A stretch of 64,000 bases of DNA from Planctomycetota bacterium. GTDB lineage: Bacteria; Planctomycetota; UBA1135; GCA-002686595. The notes below the pieces were generated by a model. It saw only the letters and a program-made list of their open reading frames with translations. It made no database searches and was not told the origin of the DNA. The translations under genes and the position numbers were made by a program. Positions 33,754 through 43,424 of this stretch are shown here, piece after piece (the first letter of the stretch is position 1; each line of letters starts with the position of its first letter). The stretch lies in NCBI GenBank assembly GCA_020853575.1, contig JADYYP010000081.1, positions 124,001 to 188,000 on the forward strand, in the 5' to 3' direction.

Positions 33754-34191
33754 ATGAAGTCCACCCACGTACGCGCCGCCGACGCCCAGGAGCGCTGGCT
33801 CCTCTACGACGCTTCCGAGCACACCCTGGGACGCATGGCGACCAAGATCGCGATGCACCTGATGGGCAAAGATCGTCCGACCTACACCCCGAGCGAGTTG
33901 ACCGGCGCGCACGTCGTCGTGATCAATGCCGCCAAGGCCAAGTTCACGGGCACCAAGGGCGAGACCAAGACCTACGCGCACTACACGCGCTACCCCGGTG
34001 GGTACAAGTCGGTCGCCATCGCCGACGTGCGCCAAGACCGCGCCGGCGACATCGTGTGGCTCGCCGTGCGGCGCATGTTGCCGAAGACCAAGCTCGGCCA
34101 CGACATGTTGCGTCGCTTGAAGGTCTATCCGGGCACCGAACATCCGCACACCGCGCAGCAGCCGGTCAAGGTCGAAGCCAAGAAGTCATGA
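33754..34191 (+). CDS. rplM: Large ribosomal subunit protein uL13
   Basis: 145 aa, typical family length. Component of the 50S subunit. Diagnostic stretches are WLLYDASEHTLGRMATKIA, LMGKDRPTYTP, GAHVVVINAAK and VRRMLPKTKLGHDMLRRLKVYPG. It is first in the conserved rplM-rpsI operon; its TGA overlaps the rpsI ATG (ATGA). The start at 33754 has no clear Shine-Dalgarno sequence; a hairpin (33710-33741) precedes it. Confidence 0.97.
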   Translation: MKSTHVRAADAQERWLLYDASEHTLGRMATKIAMHLMGKDRPTYTPSELTGAHVVVINAAKAKFTGTKGETKTYAHYTRYPGGYKSVAIADVRQDRAGDIVWLAVRRMLPKTKLGHDMLRRLKVYPGTEHPHTAQQPVKVEAKKS

Positions 34192-34586
34192 GCACGACGA
34201 CGAACTACATCTGGGGCCTGGGCCGTCGCAAGACGGCGATCGCGCGTGTCCGCATCAAGCAGGGAGCGGGCGCGTTCTTCATCAATGGCCGACCGCTGAA
34301 CGAGTTCTTCCCGGTGCTCGAGCACCAGCAGCGCGCGACCTCGCCGTTGCGCGCCACCGAGCTCTCTCAGCAGTACGACGTGTTCGCGCAGGTCGACGGC
34401 GGCGGACTGCTCGGTCAGGCCGATGCGGTGCGGCTGGGCGTGGCGCGCGCGCTCAAGACCGTCAACCCCACGCTCGACGGCGCGCTGCGCGCCGGCGGTC
34501 ACCTGACGCGTGACTCGCGCATGAAGGAGCGCAAGAAGTACGGCCGTCGCGGCGCGCGTCGCGGCTTCCAGTTCAGCAAGCGCTGA
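34188..34586 (+). CDS. rpsI: Small ribosomal subunit protein uS9
   Basis: 132 aa, full length. Component of the 30S subunit; its basic tail reaches the P-site tRNA. Seen: YIWGLGRRKTAIARVRIKQG at the N-terminus, INGRPLNEFF, GGGLLGQADAVRLGVARAL and the canonical C-terminus RKKYGRRGARRGFQFSKR. Translationally coupled to rplM through the ATGA overlap. Confidence 0.97.
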   Translation: MSTTTNYIWGLGRRKTAIARVRIKQGAGAFFINGRPLNEFFPVLEHQQRATSPLRATELSQQYDVFAQVDGGGLLGQADAVRLGVARALKTVNPTLDGALRAGGHLTRDSRMKERKKYGRRGARRGFQFSKR

Positions 34587-34614
34587 TTCGGAGCGCTGGC
34601 GACGATTTTTCACG

Positions 34615-34643
34615 CACCGCGCGGTCTCTCGGGCCGCGCGGTG
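34615..34643 (+). terminator. GC-rich hairpin after rpsI
   Basis: Perfect 10-bp stem CACCGCGCGG (34615-34624) / CCGCGCGGTG (34634-34643) with a 9-nt loop, 28 bp after the rpsI stop. There is no T-tract after it (TTTTT lies before the stem instead), so it may pause RNA polymerase or act in the yebC leader. Confidence 0.4.
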
Positions 34644-34660
34644 TCGCTTCAGGAGCTTCC

Positions 34661-35416
<756 letters not shown>

Positions 35417-35419
35417 TCC

Positions 35420-35445
35420 GGGGCGTCGCACTTGACGTGCGCCCC
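35420..35445 (+). terminator. Possible hairpin after yebC
   Basis: GGGGC (35420-35424) plus GCAC (35428-35431) pair with GTGC (35437-35440) plus GCCCC (35441-35445), leaving a 3-nt bulge and a 5-nt loop. It starts 4 nt after the yebC stop. No T-tract follows. Confidence 0.35.
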
Positions 35446-35501
35446 CCAACTCCATGAGCTAGCGCTCTCGCCGCGCCAGCGTGCGCGGCACCGAGGTTCC
35501 C

Positions 35502-36431
35502 ATGGGTGATGGATTGCGTACGGTGCGGTTGGTTTCGAGCGACGAGTCGCTGGTCGCTTCCGCGAAGGCGGCGGCGGGCGGACTTTCGGGCTTCGAATTC
35601 GTGGTGCACAAGAGCCACGAGCTGTTGCTCGAGAAACCTCCGGTCAGTGGGGACGTGATCCTGCTCGATGGGCGCCTGACCAGCGCCAACGTGTACGAGG
35701 CCTGCAGGCAGTTGGTGGGGCGCACCCGCTGTCGCACCTACGTCGTGGTCGACAAGGACAATCGCACGGCTCAGGGCATCGCGCACTTTTGCGGCGCGAC
35801 CGGCACGCTCTCCAAGCCCATCTCGGGCGCCGAGCTGCGGCGCGTGATCGGAGCGAGCGACGCTGCCGCACCGGCTCTGCCGCAAGCGGCGCGCGCTTCC
35901 GAGCCGAAGTCGCCGAGCTTTCCCGACGCCTTGCTGCGCGACCTCTCGGGGGCCGTCGACCAGCACGTCGTCGCCGCGCTGGTCGACCCCGAGTCGAATC
36001 TCTTCAACTACGCCTTCCTCAACTACAAGCTCGACGAAGAGTTCAAGCGCTCGCAGCGTTTCGGGCAACCCTTGTCGTGCGTGATGTTGGGCTTCGACGG
36101 CGAGTGCACGGAGAAGGTGCTGCGCGAGCTCGCCGGCATCTTCTTGTCCGCTTCGCGCGACACCGACGTGCTCGGTCGCTTCGACCTGTCGTCGTTCCTG
36201 TTCTTCCTGCCGTCGACCGGGCCCGATGGTGCCGAGATCATGGCCAAGCGCGTCAAGGAGGAAGCCAGGAAGCACGGCCTGCGGGATCTGATCGGCGACC
36301 CGCTGTCCATTTCGGTCGGGATCTCGACCATGCCGCACCCGGAGATCAAACGCCGCGAGGACCTGTTCTCCCGTGCGCGCAAGGCCTTCGTCGAGGCGCA
36401 GAAGACCGGCGGCGTGGTCACCAGCGCGTAG
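35502..36431 (+). CDS. Response-regulator receiver with degenerate GGDEF domain
   Basis: 309 aa. Residues 7-115 form a receiver domain with the phospho-acceptor Asp56 (VILLD) and the conserved Lys105 (LSKP). Residues about 165-305 follow the GGDEF fold (DTDVLGR, LPSTGPDGAEIMAKRVKE, SISVGIST), but the active-site loop GG(D/E)EF is replaced by DLSSF (228-232), so diguanylate cyclase activity is not expected. It may bind a partner or sense c-di-GMP. The ATG at 35502 has GAGG upstream; an in-frame GTG at 35481 is possible. A terminator-like hairpin follows at 36468-36496. Confidence 0.78.
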   Translation: MGDGLRTVRLVSSDESLVASAKAAAGGLSGFEFVVHKSHELLLEKPPVSGDVILLDGRLTSANVYEACRQLVGRTRCRTYVVVDKDNRTAQGIAHFCGATGTLSKPISGAELRRVIGASDAAAPALPQAARASEPKSPSFPDALLRDLSGAVDQHVVAALVDPESNLFNYAFLNYKLDEEFKRSQRFGQPLSCVMLGFDGECTEKVLRELAGIFLSASRDTDVLGRFDLSSFLFFLPSTGPDGAEIMAKRVKEEARKHGLRDLIGDPLSISVGISTMPHPEIKRREDLFSRARKAFVEAQKTGGVVTSA

Positions 36432-36467
36432 CCCTTGGTCGCCTCGCGCCGCGCCTGGGGCGCCGAG

Positions 36468-36496
36468 TGCCGGCGCGGCGCAGGCCCGCGTCGGCA
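36468..36496 (+). terminator. Terminator after the REC-GGDEF gene
   Basis: TGCCGGCGCGG (36468-36478) pairs with CCGCGTCGGCA (36486-36496), 11 bp with one G-U, loop 7 nt, followed by CGTTGATTTC. It lies 36 bp after the stop. Confidence 0.6.
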
Positions 36497-36628
36497 CGTT
36501 GATTTCACAGAGCTCGCACCGCGCTCGGTGGTCGAGCGCGCGACTCACGGCCGCCCCGCGCTTACGATGGGCGCGACTCGCTGCGGCGCTTTCCAGTCCC
36601 GCTGCGCGAGAGGAGCCCGCCGATCGCC

Positions 36629-38119
36629 ATGCGCCTGACCTCGATCCTCGCGTTCGTTGTTTCGTCCCTGCTGGCGTCGAGCAGCGCGCGGACCGCGCTC
36701 GCGCAGCCGCTCGGCGGCGGGTCGCTCGATGCCGCTCTGGCAACCGTGTCCGCGGACGAGATCCGCGCCGACATCTTCTTCATCGCCAGCGACGAGCTCG
36801 AGGGACGCGACACCATCAGCGGTGGGCAACGCATCGCGGCGCGCTTCATCCGCTCGCGGCTCGAGCGCTTGGGTGTGCGTCCGGGCGGACCGGGCGGCGG
36901 CTACTTCTTCGAATACCCGCTGTACACGCAGCGGCTGCGCGAGAAGGAATCGTACGCGCGCTTCGACGCCGGTGACACCAAGGTCGAGCTCGCACTCGGA
37001 CGCGACTACTACTTTTCCTCGGGCGCGCCGCGCGATCTCGAGCTCGTGGGAGGAATCGTGTTCTGCGGCGCCGGCGGGAAGGGCGAGCTCGCCAAGGCAC
37101 AGCTCGAGGGCAAGTGGGCGCTGGTGCTCGACGACGGTGGCTTGGTCGGCGATCTGGAGCGCGCGCTCGTCGACGCCAAGGCGCTGGGTGCGCTGATGAC
37201 GCCGGCCGCTAATTTTCGCGGCAAGGACTACGCGGAGAAGTTCTCGCGTTCGCTGCAGAGCTTCACGCGCGGCAGCGCGCGCTGGCCGACGAAGGACAAC
37301 GAGAAGACCGGCTCGTCCGCTCCGGCGTTCCTCTACGTGCAGCGCGGCGCTGTCCAGCGTTGGCTGCCGGAGCTCGCGGCGGGCGACGAGAACCTGCCGG
37401 CGGTGGGCACCCAACTGGCGGGCAGCTTCGCCCACAAGCGCGTGTTCCAAGGCGACAACGGCAAAGTGATGGCCGAGAACGTGTGCGGGTTCTGGCCGGG
37501 CAACGACGCCAATTTGGCGCGTGAGGTGATCATCATCAGCGCGCACTACGACCACGTCGGCTACAGCGGAGGCACCGAGATCCACAACGGTGCCGACGAC
37601 AACGGCTCGGGCACTTGCGGATTGCTCGCGCTGGCCGAAGCGCTCAGCGTGCACGGCCCGCTGAAGCGCTCGGTGATGTTGATGTGGGTCTCGGGCGAGG
37701 AGAAGGGCCTGTGGGGTTCGAAGGCCTGGACCGAGAACCCGTATCTGCCCGAGGGACACAAAGCGATCTGCGACATCAACATCGACATGATCGGGCGCAA
37801 CGCGCCGGACTATCTGTTGATCACGCCGACCTCCAAGCGCGCGGAATACAACGGCTTGGTCAAGATCGCGGAGAAGGTCGCTCCGCTCGAGGGCTTTCCG
37901 ACGCTCGGCTCGTGCGATGCCTACTGGAGTCGCTCCGACCACGCCAATTTCGCGCAGAACCTGAAGATCCCGGTGGCCTTTTTGTTCTCGGATGTCCACG
38001 AGGACTACCACAAGCCGACCGACGACCCCGAGAAGATCGACTGCGACAAGATCCGGCGCGTCGTGCGCACCGTGATGCGCATGATCGACGGTCTGCAAGA
38101 GGCGGAGCTCAAGCTCTGA
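36629..38119 (+). CDS. Secreted M28-family zinc aminopeptidase-like protein
   Basis: 496 aa with a signal peptide (ending ARTALAQP). The PA-type insert lies around residues 130-215. The M28 metal ligands are all visible: His in SAHYDHVG, bridging Asp in NGADDNGSG, catalytic Glu-Glu in VSGEEKGLWGS, Asp in INIDMIGR and the last His in EDYHKPTDD. It is expected to remove N-terminal residues from peptides outside the cytoplasm, using two zinc ions. AGGAG lies 14 nt before the ATG. It is convergent with ppdK. Confidence 0.92.
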   Translation: MRLTSILAFVVSSLLASSSARTALAQPLGGGSLDAALATVSADEIRADIFFIASDELEGRDTISGGQRIAARFIRSRLERLGVRPGGPGGGYFFEYPLYTQRLREKESYARFDAGDTKVELALGRDYYFSSGAPRDLELVGGIVFCGAGGKGELAKAQLEGKWALVLDDGGLVGDLERALVDAKALGALMTPAANFRGKDYAEKFSRSLQSFTRGSARWPTKDNEKTGSSAPAFLYVQRGAVQRWLPELAAGDENLPAVGTQLAGSFAHKRVFQGDNGKVMAENVCGFWPGNDANLAREVIIISAHYDHVGYSGGTEIHNGADDNGSGTCGLLALAEALSVHGPLKRSVMLMWVSGEEKGLWGSKAWTENPYLPEGHKAICDINIDMIGRNAPDYLLITPTSKRAEYNGLVKIAEKVAPLEGFPTLGSCDAYWSRSDHANFAQNLKIPVAFLFSDVHEDYHKPTDDPEKIDCDKIRRVVRTVMRMIDGLQEAELKL

Positions 38120-38131
38120 GCTCGTGGGGTT

Positions 38132-38149
38132 CTGAGGTACGCCCCTCAG
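38132..38149. terminator. Short hairpin between convergent M28 and ppdK genes
   Basis: CTGAGG (38132-38137) / CCTCAG (38144-38149), 6 bp with a 6-nt loop, 12 bp after the M28 stop. No T-tract; weak candidate. The rest of the 141-bp gap shows nothing recognisable. Confidence 0.3.
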
Positions 38150-38260
38150 GACGTTGGACGCACCGTCGCCAGGGAGCGCGCCGGAGATCGGGAGTCGTGA
38201 GCTTCCCACGGCGATCGAATTCGGCCGTTGAGCTCACCCACAGTTGCGCAGCGTCAAGGC

Positions 38261-41050
38261 TCAACCGAGCTTGGCGCGCAGCGCGGCCTGCGCGGCCGCG
38301 AGTCGCGCGATCGGCAGGCGATGCGGAGAGCACGAGACGTAGTCGAGTCCGAGCTCGTGGCAGAAAGCGATCGATTGCGGGTCGCCGCCGTGCTCACCAC
38401 AGATGCCGAGCTTGAGCTTCGCACGCGTCTTCCGGCCGCGTTCGACGGCGATGCGCATCAGGCCGCCGACACCGCGCACGTCGAGCTGCGCGAATGGGTC
38501 GGCCGAAAAGACCTCGCGTTCGATGTACAGCGGGATGAACTTCGAGCCGTCGTCGCGCGAAATGCCGAAGGTGGTCTGCGTCAGGTCGTTGGTGCCGAAG
38601 GAGAAGAACTCGGCCACCTCGGCGATCTCGTCGGCGACGATCGCCGCGCGCGGCAGCTCGATCATCGTGCCGACCAGGTAGGGGATCTCGATGCGCTGCT
38701 CGGCGAACACCTGGGCGGCGACGTCGTGCACGATCTTGGCCTGCAGCTCGAGCTCACGCCGCGTCGCGACCAGCGGGATCATGATCTCGGGCTTGACCGT
38801 CTGCTTGCGGTCGCGTCGCACCTTGCACGCGGCCTCGAAGATCGCGCGCGCTTGCATCGCCGTGATCTCGGGATAGGTGATGCCCAGCCGACAGCCGCGG
38901 TGTCCGAGCATCGGATTGAGCTCGGCCAGGGCTTCGACCTTGGCGGTCAAGCGAGCGGGACTGATGCCCATCTTGGCCGCCAGGTCGGCCACGTGCTCGG
39001 GCTCGTGCGGCAGGAACTCGTGCAGCGGGGGATCGAGCGAACGGATGGTCACCGGATGCGGCGCCATCTCGGCGAAGATGCCCTCGAAGTCCGCGCGCTG
39101 CAGCGGCAGTAGCCGCGCCAACGCCGCTTCGCGCTCCTCGCGCGACTCGGCCACGATCATCTCGCGCATCAGGTCGATCTTGTCGCCCTCGAAGAACATG
39201 TGCTCGGTACGGCACAGGCCGATTCCCTGCGCTCCGAACGCCATCGCGACCCGCGCTTGGTCGGGCTGATCGGCGTTGGCGCGCACGCCCAAGCGCCGCG
39301 CGGCATCGGCCCAGCGCATCAACTTGTCGAAGGCCTTGGGCAGCGGACCGCGCTCGGTCTTGCGCGCGCCGTGTGCGGCGCCGAACAGCGCCTCCATCAC
39401 TTCCGAGGGTTGGGTCGGAATGCGCCCTTCGAAGACCTCGCCGGTCGACCCGTCGATGCTGACCCAATCGCCCTCGACCAGGGTCTTCTGCGCCACGTTG
39501 AGCTTGCGCTCGCCGTGCTGCACATCGAGCTCACCCGCACCGGCGACGCACACCTTGCCCATCTGGCGCGCGACCAAGGCTGCGTGGCTGGTCATGCCAC
39601 CGCGCGCGGTCAGGATGCCCTGAGCGGCCTGCATGCCGCGGATGTCCTCGGGGCTGGTCTCCAAGCGCACCAGGATCACGCTCTCACCACGCGCGGCCCA
39701 CTCGGTCGCTGTCTCGGCGCTGAACACGATGCGCCCGCTGGCCGCGCCCGGACCGGCGTTGAGCCCTTTGGTCAGCAAGCGGCCGTACTTGCGCGCCTTG
39801 TCGAGCTCGCTGCGCTCGAAGATCGGCTTGAGCAGTTGATCGAGCGCTTCGGGCGGCACGCGCAACAGCGCCTCGTCGCGCGTGATCAGTTTCTCGTCGG
39901 CCATGTCGACCGCCACGCGCACGGCGGCGATGCCGGTGCGCTTGCCCGAGCGGCACTGCAGCATGAACAGACGGCCGCGCTCGATGGTGAACTCGATGTC
40001 CTGCATGTCGCGGTAGTGGCGCTCGAGCAGCTTCTGGATGCGCTGCAGCTCCTTCCACGCCGCGGGCGAACTGCGCTCGAGCATGGCGATCGGCTGCGGC
40101 GTGCGGATGCCCGCGACCACGTCCTCGCCCTGCGCGTTCATCAGGTATTCGCCATAGAAGCGCCGCTCACCGCTCGCCGGATCGCGCGTGAACGCCACTC
40201 CCGTTCCGGAGTCCTCGCCGAGGTTGCCATAGACCATCGCGACCACGCTGACGGCCGTGCCCCAATCGTCGGGGATGCCGTGGATCTCGCGGTAGGCCTG
40301 GGCGCGGTCGTTGTGCCACGAGCCGAAGACGGCGCCGATCGCGCCCCACAGTTGTTCCAGCGGATCGCTGGGAAACTCGCGACCGGTGCGCTGTTTCACG
40401 ATCCACTTGAACTCAGTGACCAGCTCGCGCAGGTCGACCGCGGTCAGCTGGGTGTCGAGCGTCGCGCCGCGTTCGAGCTTCTTGCGGTCGAGCGCGCGAC
40501 TGAAGGGCGAGCGGTCGTCGCCGTGCGCGGCCTTGAGCCCCAGCACGACGTCCGAGTACATCTGCACGAAGCGCCTGTACGCGTCCCAGGCGAAACGCGG
40601 GTTGTCCGAGGCGCGCGACAAGCCCTCGACCGTGCGGTCGTTGAGCCCCAGGTTGAGCACCGTGTCCATCATCCCGGGCATCGAGACACGCGCACCCGAG
40701 CGCACCGAGACCAGCAGCGGATCGCGCTCGTCGCCGAAGCGCTTGTGCATCGAGCCTTCGACGGACGCGAGCGCCGCGGCGACCTGGGCCTCGAGCGCCC
40801 GCGGGTAGACGCGCTCGTGCGCGTAGAAGTGTGTGCAGACCTCGGTCGAGATCGTGAAGCCCGGCGGCACCGGTAGACCGAGCTTGCTCATCTCGGCCAG
40901 GTTGGCGCCCTTGCCGCCGAGCAGGTTCTTCATCGACTTGTCGCCGTCCGCGCGACCGTCGCCGAAGCCGAAAACGAACTGCTTGCCGCGCGCCGACGAT
41001 GCGCTCGTCGCTCGCGCCTTGGACGCGGACCGCCTGGGGGAGAGGCTCAT
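38261..41050 (-). CDS. ppdK: Pyruvate, phosphate dikinase
   Basis: 929 aa. Interconverts pyruvate, ATP and Pi with phosphoenolpyruvate, AMP and PPi. The N-terminal ATP-grasp domain begins FVFGFGDG and NLLGGKGANLAEM; the phospho-histidine domain has GGMTSHAALVARQMGK; the C-terminal PEP/pyruvate barrel has LCRTEHMFF, GTMIELPRAA, FFSFGTNDLTQTTFG and GICGEHGGDP. The length matches the bacterial family (about 880-900 aa) plus a short Ser/Arg-rich N-terminus. I chose the ATG at 41050. A lipoprotein gene ends 33 bp upstream on the same strand, so the two may be cotranscribed. Confidence 0.96.
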   Translation of the reverse strand: MSLSPRRSASKARATSASSARGKQFVFGFGDGRADGDKSMKNLLGGKGANLAEMSKLGLPVPPGFTISTEVCTHFYAHERVYPRALEAQVAAALASVEGSMHKRFGDERDPLLVSVRSGARVSMPGMMDTVLNLGLNDRTVEGLSRASDNPRFAWDAYRRFVQMYSDVVLGLKAAHGDDRSPFSRALDRKKLERGATLDTQLTAVDLRELVTEFKWIVKQRTGREFPSDPLEQLWGAIGAVFGSWHNDRAQAYREIHGIPDDWGTAVSVVAMVYGNLGEDSGTGVAFTRDPASGERRFYGEYLMNAQGEDVVAGIRTPQPIAMLERSSPAAWKELQRIQKLLERHYRDMQDIEFTIERGRLFMLQCRSGKRTGIAAVRVAVDMADEKLITRDEALLRVPPEALDQLLKPIFERSELDKARKYGRLLTKGLNAGPGAASGRIVFSAETATEWAARGESVILVRLETSPEDIRGMQAAQGILTARGGMTSHAALVARQMGKVCVAGAGELDVQHGERKLNVAQKTLVEGDWVSIDGSTGEVFEGRIPTQPSEVMEALFGAAHGARKTERGPLPKAFDKLMRWADAARRLGVRANADQPDQARVAMAFGAQGIGLCRTEHMFFEGDKIDLMREMIVAESREEREAALARLLPLQRADFEGIFAEMAPHPVTIRSLDPPLHEFLPHEPEHVADLAAKMGISPARLTAKVEALAELNPMLGHRGCRLGITYPEITAMQARAIFEAACKVRRDRKQTVKPEIMIPLVATRRELELQAKIVHDVAAQVFAEQRIEIPYLVGTMIELPRAAIVADEIAEVAEFFSFGTNDLTQTTFGISRDDGSKFIPLYIEREVFSADPFAQLDVRGVGGLMRIAVERGRKTRAKLKLGICGEHGGDPQSIAFCHELGLDYVSCSPHRLPIARLAAAQAALRAKLG

Positions 41051-41082
41051 GAAAGTGCGGCGCGCGCGCGCCGGGATTGCTG

Positions 41083-41736
41083 TCAGGTATCGAGCGGTTC
41101 GACGGAATCGATCTTCCAGAGACGCTCGACGGTCGCCGAGGTCAACTGCTGGGGGCTCTTGTCGGGCTCGCGCACGGGCAGGCTGATGACGAGCTGCGTT
41201 CCGCCGCCGGCATCGGGCAGCACGCGCGCCATTTCTTCCAAGGGCGCGCTGCCGCCCTCCTCGAGGTCGGGGCCCCACCAGATTCGGAAGAAATCCTCTC
41301 GCACCAGGTTTACACGCCACGTACGGCCGGCGACCTCGATGGTGATCCGGTGACGACCCTCGCCCACAGCCTCCTCGGCCACGACTTCCGCGCTCGCGAA
41401 CAGCTTGAACCAGGGCTCTTCGTGCGCGAGCCGTTCGCGCGCCTCGGCATAGGTGAAGAACGAGAGCGGCGGCTGGAAGGCCTGTTTGAATCCGCGCGAC
41501 AGGCAACGGAACTCGCCGTCGATCAGGTCGCCGCGCAGGTAGGTTTGGAAGGCCTCGAGGGTGTGGAGCGGTGTGTCGAGCCGCGCGTCCGCGACCTGGC
41601 GTGGCGACGGACCGCTGACGCAGGCCGCGAGCGCGATCAGCGCGCCCGAGGGCGCGCAGCGGCTCCAGGGCCAGCGGCACTTCGCTCGCGCGTGTACAGC
41701 GCGCCTCGCATTCCGCCGTCGCCACCACGCCGCCAT
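41083..41736 (-). CDS. Lipoprotein of unknown function upstream of ppdK
   Basis: 217 aa. A long, very basic n-region (WWRRRNARR) leads to lipobox LAAC (Cys39). The mature part (LHTLEAFQTYLRGDLIDGEF; LSRGFKQAF; ITIEVAGRTWRVNLVREDFF) looks like a periplasmic alpha+beta domain; I do not recognise the family. The ATG at 41736 is taken because the lipobox follows it. The 184-bp divergent gap to the DUF1573 gene holds a promoter and an inverted repeat. Confidence 0.65.
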   Translation of the reverse strand: MAAWWRRRNARRAVHARAKCRWPWSRCAPSGALIALAACVSGPSPRQVADARLDTPLHTLEAFQTYLRGDLIDGEFRCLSRGFKQAFQPPLSFFTYAEARERLAHEEPWFKLFASAEVVAEEAVGEGRHRITIEVAGRTWRVNLVREDFFRIWWGPDLEEGGSAPLEEMARVLPDAGGGTQLVISLPVREPDKSPQQLTSATVERLWKIDSVEPLDT

Positions 41737-41838
41737 GGTCGCGGATCCTATCCGACCGCGCACCTGCTCGAACACCTCCGCTCCGCGCGTGGAGGGTCCA
41801 TTTCTTCCTCTCGACCCCAGCTCGCTCGAGCCCACGCT

Positions 41839-41889
41839 CCACTCCCGGCCAGGAGTGGGGTGGGCTTCGAAGGGCAACTTCTCTAGACT
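41839..41889 (+). promoter_or_regulatory. Promoter and inverted repeat for the DUF1573 gene
   Basis: TGGGCT (41861-41866), 17 bp, TAGACT (41884-41889). Directly upstream is a 7-bp inverted repeat CCACTCC (41839-41845) / GGAGTGG (41852-41858) that abuts the -35 and could bind a regulator. Confidence 0.4.
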
Positions 41890-41920
41890 GCTCCGTCTAC
41901 CCGGAAGCGATCCAACACCC

Positions 41921-43282
41921 ATGAGTTCGTCACAGACATTCCCTGCTCTTCGCTCGCTGGCGCTGTGCGCCGCACTGCTGCCTGCCTTCGCCGCCGCGAG
42001 CACCGCGCAAGACGCGGGTCAACGCAAGCTGCCCACGGTCCAACCGGCGACCACGCAAGTCGGCACGCAGCCGGCCACGACCACCGGCGCGACCCAGAAT
42101 CCGCCGACGCCGACGCCGGCGCCTCGCCCGCAGGACGGTGCTGGCCAACAGAAGCCCGTGACGGGGCCCGCTCCGCGCCTGGACGTCGATGCCACCGACC
42201 ATGACTTCGGCACGGCAATCGAGGGCGAGAAGCTGACGCACACCTTCCGCCTGAAGAGCAGCGGCCAGAAGGACCTGATCATCACCAGCGCCAAGCCGAC
42301 CTGCGGTTGCACGGTGGCCAAGCTCGAGGTGAAGAAGGCCGACGGCGGGCTCGAGGTCTACAAGTTCGGTGATCCCTTGCCGCCGGGCACCGACCTCGAG
42401 CTGACCGCCGAGCTCGACACCAAGAACAAGCATCAGACCGCGGCCAGCAAGGTCAACGTGTATTGCGACGATCCGCGCACGATCGTGACCCTGGGGCTCA
42501 ACGCGCGCGTCGACACCTATTTCCAGATCACGCCCAACGCGCTCAATTTCGGCGACATGTCGGTGGCTGACTCCAAGCAGATGAGCTTCACCGTCGCCGG
42601 CAAGAAGCCGGGCAATTTCATGCTCTCGATCGAGCAGCGCCCGATGCCCGACGGCATGAAGCTCGAGATGCTGCCGCGCGAGCCCGACGCCTCCGGTCGC
42701 GCCAACGTGTGGGACGTCAAGGTCTCGATGGGACCCAACTGCCGCGAAGGCAACACGGGCTACCCGATCAACCTGCGCAGCGACGAGGAAGTCGCGGGCG
42801 CGGTGGCGGACAAGGACGGGCACAAGGCGACCTACGGTGCCTCGGTGATGGTCACCGCCCGCGTGATGGGCTTGATCAGCTACGAGCCGCAGTACCTCTC
42901 GTACGGACTGGTGCGTCCCGGTCAGGTCGTCGCGCGCAGCCTGACGGTGAAGAGCTTCGACCCCAACTTCACCTTCTCGGACAACATGGAGCTCAAGCTG
43001 GTCGGCCCGAGCGACCAAAAGCCCGAGTTCCCCTACGCCGCGTCGTTCACGCACACCGTCAAGCCTTCGGAGGATCGCAAGTCGGCGGTGGTGGAGCTGA
43101 CCCTGACCGGGCTGCCCGAAAACGTCGACGGCTCGTTCCAGGGACGCTTGTTGATCAAGACCGGACACCCGCAGAAGCCCGAGATTCCGGTGCTGTTCTC
43201 TGGCGTGTGCCGCCCCGGCGTGAAGACTCCGCCCGCGCCCACTCCGGTGCCGGTCGGCGGTGAGCAGAAGTCCGGCAACTAG
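41921..43282 (+). CDS. Exported DUF1573 protein
   Basis: 453 aa. A signal peptide (ending STAQ) is followed by a Pro/Thr/Gln-rich linker (about 28-85), then Ig-like DUF1573 repeats. The first has DFGTAIEGEKLTHTFRLKSSG and the family's TCGCTVA cysteine motif; a second unit begins FGDMSVADSKQMSFTVAG and a third YGLVRPGQVVARSLTVKS. Such proteins are common in planctomycetes and Bacteroidetes and are probably periplasmic or surface structural proteins; the function is unknown. A strong terminator follows. Confidence 0.82.
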   Translation: MSSSQTFPALRSLALCAALLPAFAAASTAQDAGQRKLPTVQPATTQVGTQPATTTGATQNPPTPTPAPRPQDGAGQQKPVTGPAPRLDVDATDHDFGTAIEGEKLTHTFRLKSSGQKDLIITSAKPTCGCTVAKLEVKKADGGLEVYKFGDPLPPGTDLELTAELDTKNKHQTAASKVNVYCDDPRTIVTLGLNARVDTYFQITPNALNFGDMSVADSKQMSFTVAGKKPGNFMLSIEQRPMPDGMKLEMLPREPDASGRANVWDVKVSMGPNCREGNTGYPINLRSDEEVAGAVADKDGHKATYGASVMVTARVMGLISYEPQYLSYGLVRPGQVVARSLTVKSFDPNFTFSDNMELKLVGPSDQKPEFPYAASFTHTVKPSEDRKSAVVELTLTGLPENVDGSFQGRLLIKTGHPQKPEIPVLFSGVCRPGVKTPPAPTPVPVGGEQKSGN

Positions 43283-43300
43283 CTCGGCCTCAACTGAACT

Positions 43301-43347
43301 CGCGGCCCGCGCGCTCCCCGGTGGAGCTCGCGGGCCGCGCAACTTTT
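43301..43347 (+). terminator. Rho-independent terminator after DUF1573 gene
   Basis: CGCGGCCCGCG (43301-43311) / CGCGGGCCGCG (43329-43339), 11 perfect base pairs with a 17-nt loop, followed by CAACTTTT (TTTT 43344-43347). Confidence 0.8.
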
Positions 43348-43424
43348 GGGTGCGAGATCGCACGTCTTTCACGCCTGAGTTTGTCCCCGAGCTGTGCGGA
43401 AACGACTACACTCCCGCCCCGCAC

